Part shown: positions 62,555 to 64,000 of the stretch, piece by piece
Position numbering within the stretch: the first letter of the stretch is position 1
Layout: each line of letters opens with the position of its first letter
Source: Bacteroidales bacterium
GTDB taxonomy: Bacteria > Bacteroidota > Bacteroidia > Bacteroidales > Lentimicrobiaceae
Length of the DNA: 64,000 nt
Direction: 5' to 3'
Assembly: GCA_016709025.1 (NCBI GenBank)
Contig: JADJEQ010000040.1
Span: forward strand, 62,001-126,000
The notes under the pieces: model-generated
Databases searched by the model: none
Told to the model about the DNA's origin: nothing
Seen by the model: only the letters and a program-made list of their open reading frames with translations
Program-made: the position numbers and the translations under genes

Positions 62555-63096
62555 TATGCGAAAATAGCCTGATCAATGCGGTGAAGTTCACCAATAACCA
62601 TTTCCTTTCCATATGAATCCCTGATCAGGTCAACCGGTTTAAGATTGCCCAGTGCAAAACTTGGCGTAGAGAGCCATAGCATAAACTTTTCGTTGTTATC
62701 AAAAACAGCTTTCCCCAGTTCTGTAACTTCAGCTATTTCAAAGATTTTTTCGGAGTGGCTTGGTTTGAATAAGTAATCCTTGGCGGCTTTATATCGCTGC
62801 AATGATTTTAATGAAATGCTCAGTAAATCAGCCCATTCCTCTTCATTAAAAGGCGATTCATCCTTGATCATTACAAATAACCTGTAAGGAATGCCCGCCC
62901 TGATAGCCTGAACAAGGAGCATACGGTCAGACAGGAATTCACGGTAGGATAAATTCTTACGGATACCGGTAGTTTTCCGGACAGAAGTCAGGTAATTGAC
63001 GATTGCTTCGTTTAAAGAAGCTGTATTAACTGATACATCTTTATACATATTTCCTAATTTGTCCCCAAATATACGACATTTGTCCTGTATTTTCAA
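62554..63096 (-). CDS. Antitoxin, Xre/MbcA/ParS toxin-binding type (DUF2384)
   Basis: A 180-aa partner of the RES toxin. Residues ~95-180 form the toxin-binding DUF2384 region (LFKPSHSEKIFEIAEVTELG, then FMLWLSTPSFALGN, KPVDLIRDSYGKEMVIGEL). The N-terminal ~95 residues form the Xre-like helical DNA-binding part (EWADLLSISLKSLQRYKA). It would neutralise the toxin and autorepress the operon from a site upstream of 63096; I do not see a clear operator. It is first in the operon. Confidence 0.92.
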   Translation of the reverse strand: MKIQDKCRIFGDKLGNMYKDVSVNTASLNEAIVNYLTSVRKTTGIRKNLSYREFLSDRMLLVQAIRAGIPYRLFVMIKDESPFNEEEWADLLSISLKSLQRYKAAKDYLFKPSHSEKIFEIAEVTELGKAVFDNNEKFMLWLSTPSFALGNLKPVDLIRDSYGKEMVIGELHRIDQAIFA

Positions 63097-63345
63097 CTTT
63101 TACATGAAATTATTTTCTCATATTCGCAAAACTCCTGGTGGTGGGCACAGACCATTATACCAACAGGAAGAAATGTTGTAGTCATGTTTCCCGGCCCGAA
63201 TGTTTCAATAAAACAGAAAATGCAGCAACAAAGGCTTAACAACCGAAGGCTTTCGGACTTTCGAAATGACTCATAAACGATTATTGCAGAAACTGAATTT
63301 CCCTTGATTTTATCATGATTCTTCAGCACTTCAAAATTTAATTTA

Positions 63346-63375
63346 TTGTTAATTAAATAGTTATGAGTACATTTG
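63346..63375 (+). promoter_or_regulatory. Bacteroidetes-type promoter (TTG-N19-TACATTTG)
   Basis: TTG at 63346-63348 and TACATTTG at 63368-63375 with 19-bp spacing. It implies an ~110-nt leader before the lipoprotein gene at 63494. The rest of the 397-bp gap (63097-63493) shows no gene. Confidence 0.7.
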
Positions 63376-63493
63376 TAACCTATCCGAAAATAGAATGGTC
63401 AATTCTGATTCCGGTTTTTAGATTTCACGACTAAATATTCACTAACGGAACCCTGGAAACAACGACAACCGGGATAAGTTTAAAATTATAACC

Positions 63494-64000
63494 ATGCATA
63501 AGATTTCAGGATTAAATACAATTTTCATATTGATCCTTTTTACAGCTGCACTCGTCACCGCATGTAAAAAGGAAGAATCATCTAAAAAAGTGGCAGTTAT
63601 CAGCTGGGAAAACCCCGCCAATATTTTTTTCGGGGAATTACTCAATGTATCACAGTTGAATGCAACTGCAGATGCTCCGGGTACTTTTGTTTATACTCCG
63701 GTTGAGGGAACCAGGCTCGATGCAGGGGAAGATCAGGCGCTTAAGGTTGTTTTTACCCCAACTGATCAATCCACCTATGAAATTTCAGAAAAAACTGTAT
63801 ACATTGATGTATTGCCCGATGGTAACAGCAATGCTGTTTTCAATTCCTCACTGACTTATGGAACTGTTACCGATGTTGAAGGAACAATTTACAAAACCAT
63901 AACAATCGGAGCCCTTACCTGGATGGCAGAAAACCTCCGCACTACCAGCTACCGGAATGGAGATGAAATACCGGAAGTCACAGGCAATACAGAATGGAAA
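63494..64000 (+). CDS. FISUMP-domain lipoprotein, 5' part (runs off the window)
   Basis: An open frame of 169 codons continuing past the window edge. It begins with a signal peptide and lipobox (TAALVTAC, lipidated Cys about residue 24). Residues ~35-100 form an Ig-like repeat (QLNATADAPGTFVYTPVEGT, then LKVVFTPTDQSTYEI). From ~118 the Fibrobacter-succinogenes-major-paralogous (FISUMP) domain starts: YGTVTDVEGTIYKTITIG, then LTWMAENLRTT. The domain is usually ~150-200 aa and is found in surface lipoproteins of unknown role. The rest lies outside. Confidence 0.85.
   Translation, partial: MHKISGLNTIFILILFTAALVTACKKEESSKKVAVISWENPANIFFGELLNVSQLNATADAPGTFVYTPVEGTRLDAGEDQALKVVFTPTDQSTYEISEKTVYIDVLPDGNSNAVFNSSLTYGTVTDVEGTIYKTITIGALTWMAENLRTTSYRNGDEIPEVTGNTEWK

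Overview
The window reads as a chromosomal (probably metagenome-assembled) piece of a Bacteroidota genome, most likely Bacteroidia/Bacteroidales-like. Evidence: four proteins carry type IX secretion (T9SS) C-terminal sorting domains; SecD and SecF are fused; PurM is the ~390-aa Bacteroidetes form; upstream regions show TAnnTTTG (-7) promoter boxes and few Shine-Dalgarno sequences; an exosortase K / MSEP-CTERM pair and an OmpA-PD40 PorE-like protein are present. I saw no tRNA, rRNA, CRISPR array, integrase or transposase gene.

Layout. 1-4.1 kb: repeat-rich ground with a GxxExxY gene, a broken gene, a homopolymer tract that looks like an assembly artefact, and a serine hydrolase. 4.2-15 kb: accessory region of secreted or membrane proteins, including the XrtK/MSEP-CTERM pair, an AraC regulator, a low-molecular-weight phosphatase-like protein and a two-component-propeller lipoprotein. 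These are separated by related ~110-bp spacers. 15.4-19.8 kb: a DUF2235 hydrolase, a membrane-anchored protein and a large transthyretin-like-domain protein. 19.9-39.4 kb: mostly housekeeping genes (PLP decarboxylase, lpdA, rfbC, lytic transglycosylase, uvrA, LOG, secDF, tatA, PorE-like protein, purM). 39.4-47.3 kb: a second accessory block with a MITE-like element, a purM tail remnant and more T9SS or lipoprotein genes. 47.6-60.8 kb: prfA, pyrF, ilvE, two histidine kinases, a RuvC-like nuclease, htpG and the lemA-TPM-ygcG operon, interrupted by a ~1.1-kb satellite. 61-64 kb: a secreted nuclease, a RES/Xre toxin-antitoxin pair and the start of a FISUMP lipoprotein that runs off the window.

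The most notable signal is a family of six diverged ~105-120 bp spacers (A-F). They share a right end (GCC-GCCAGC-TTTA-...-CCGTT-G-GCA), and five of them carry a TAC-n-TTTA promoter-like box. Three accessory units are bounded by mutually complementary short ends, as integron cassettes are, although no integrase is visible. Other notable points are a PorE-like protein ending in a retropepsin-like domain with a disrupted active site, a duplicated purM 3' end bracketing an insertion, a MITE with 18-bp perfect terminal inverted repeats, and a 48-bp perfect palindrome beside a satellite array.
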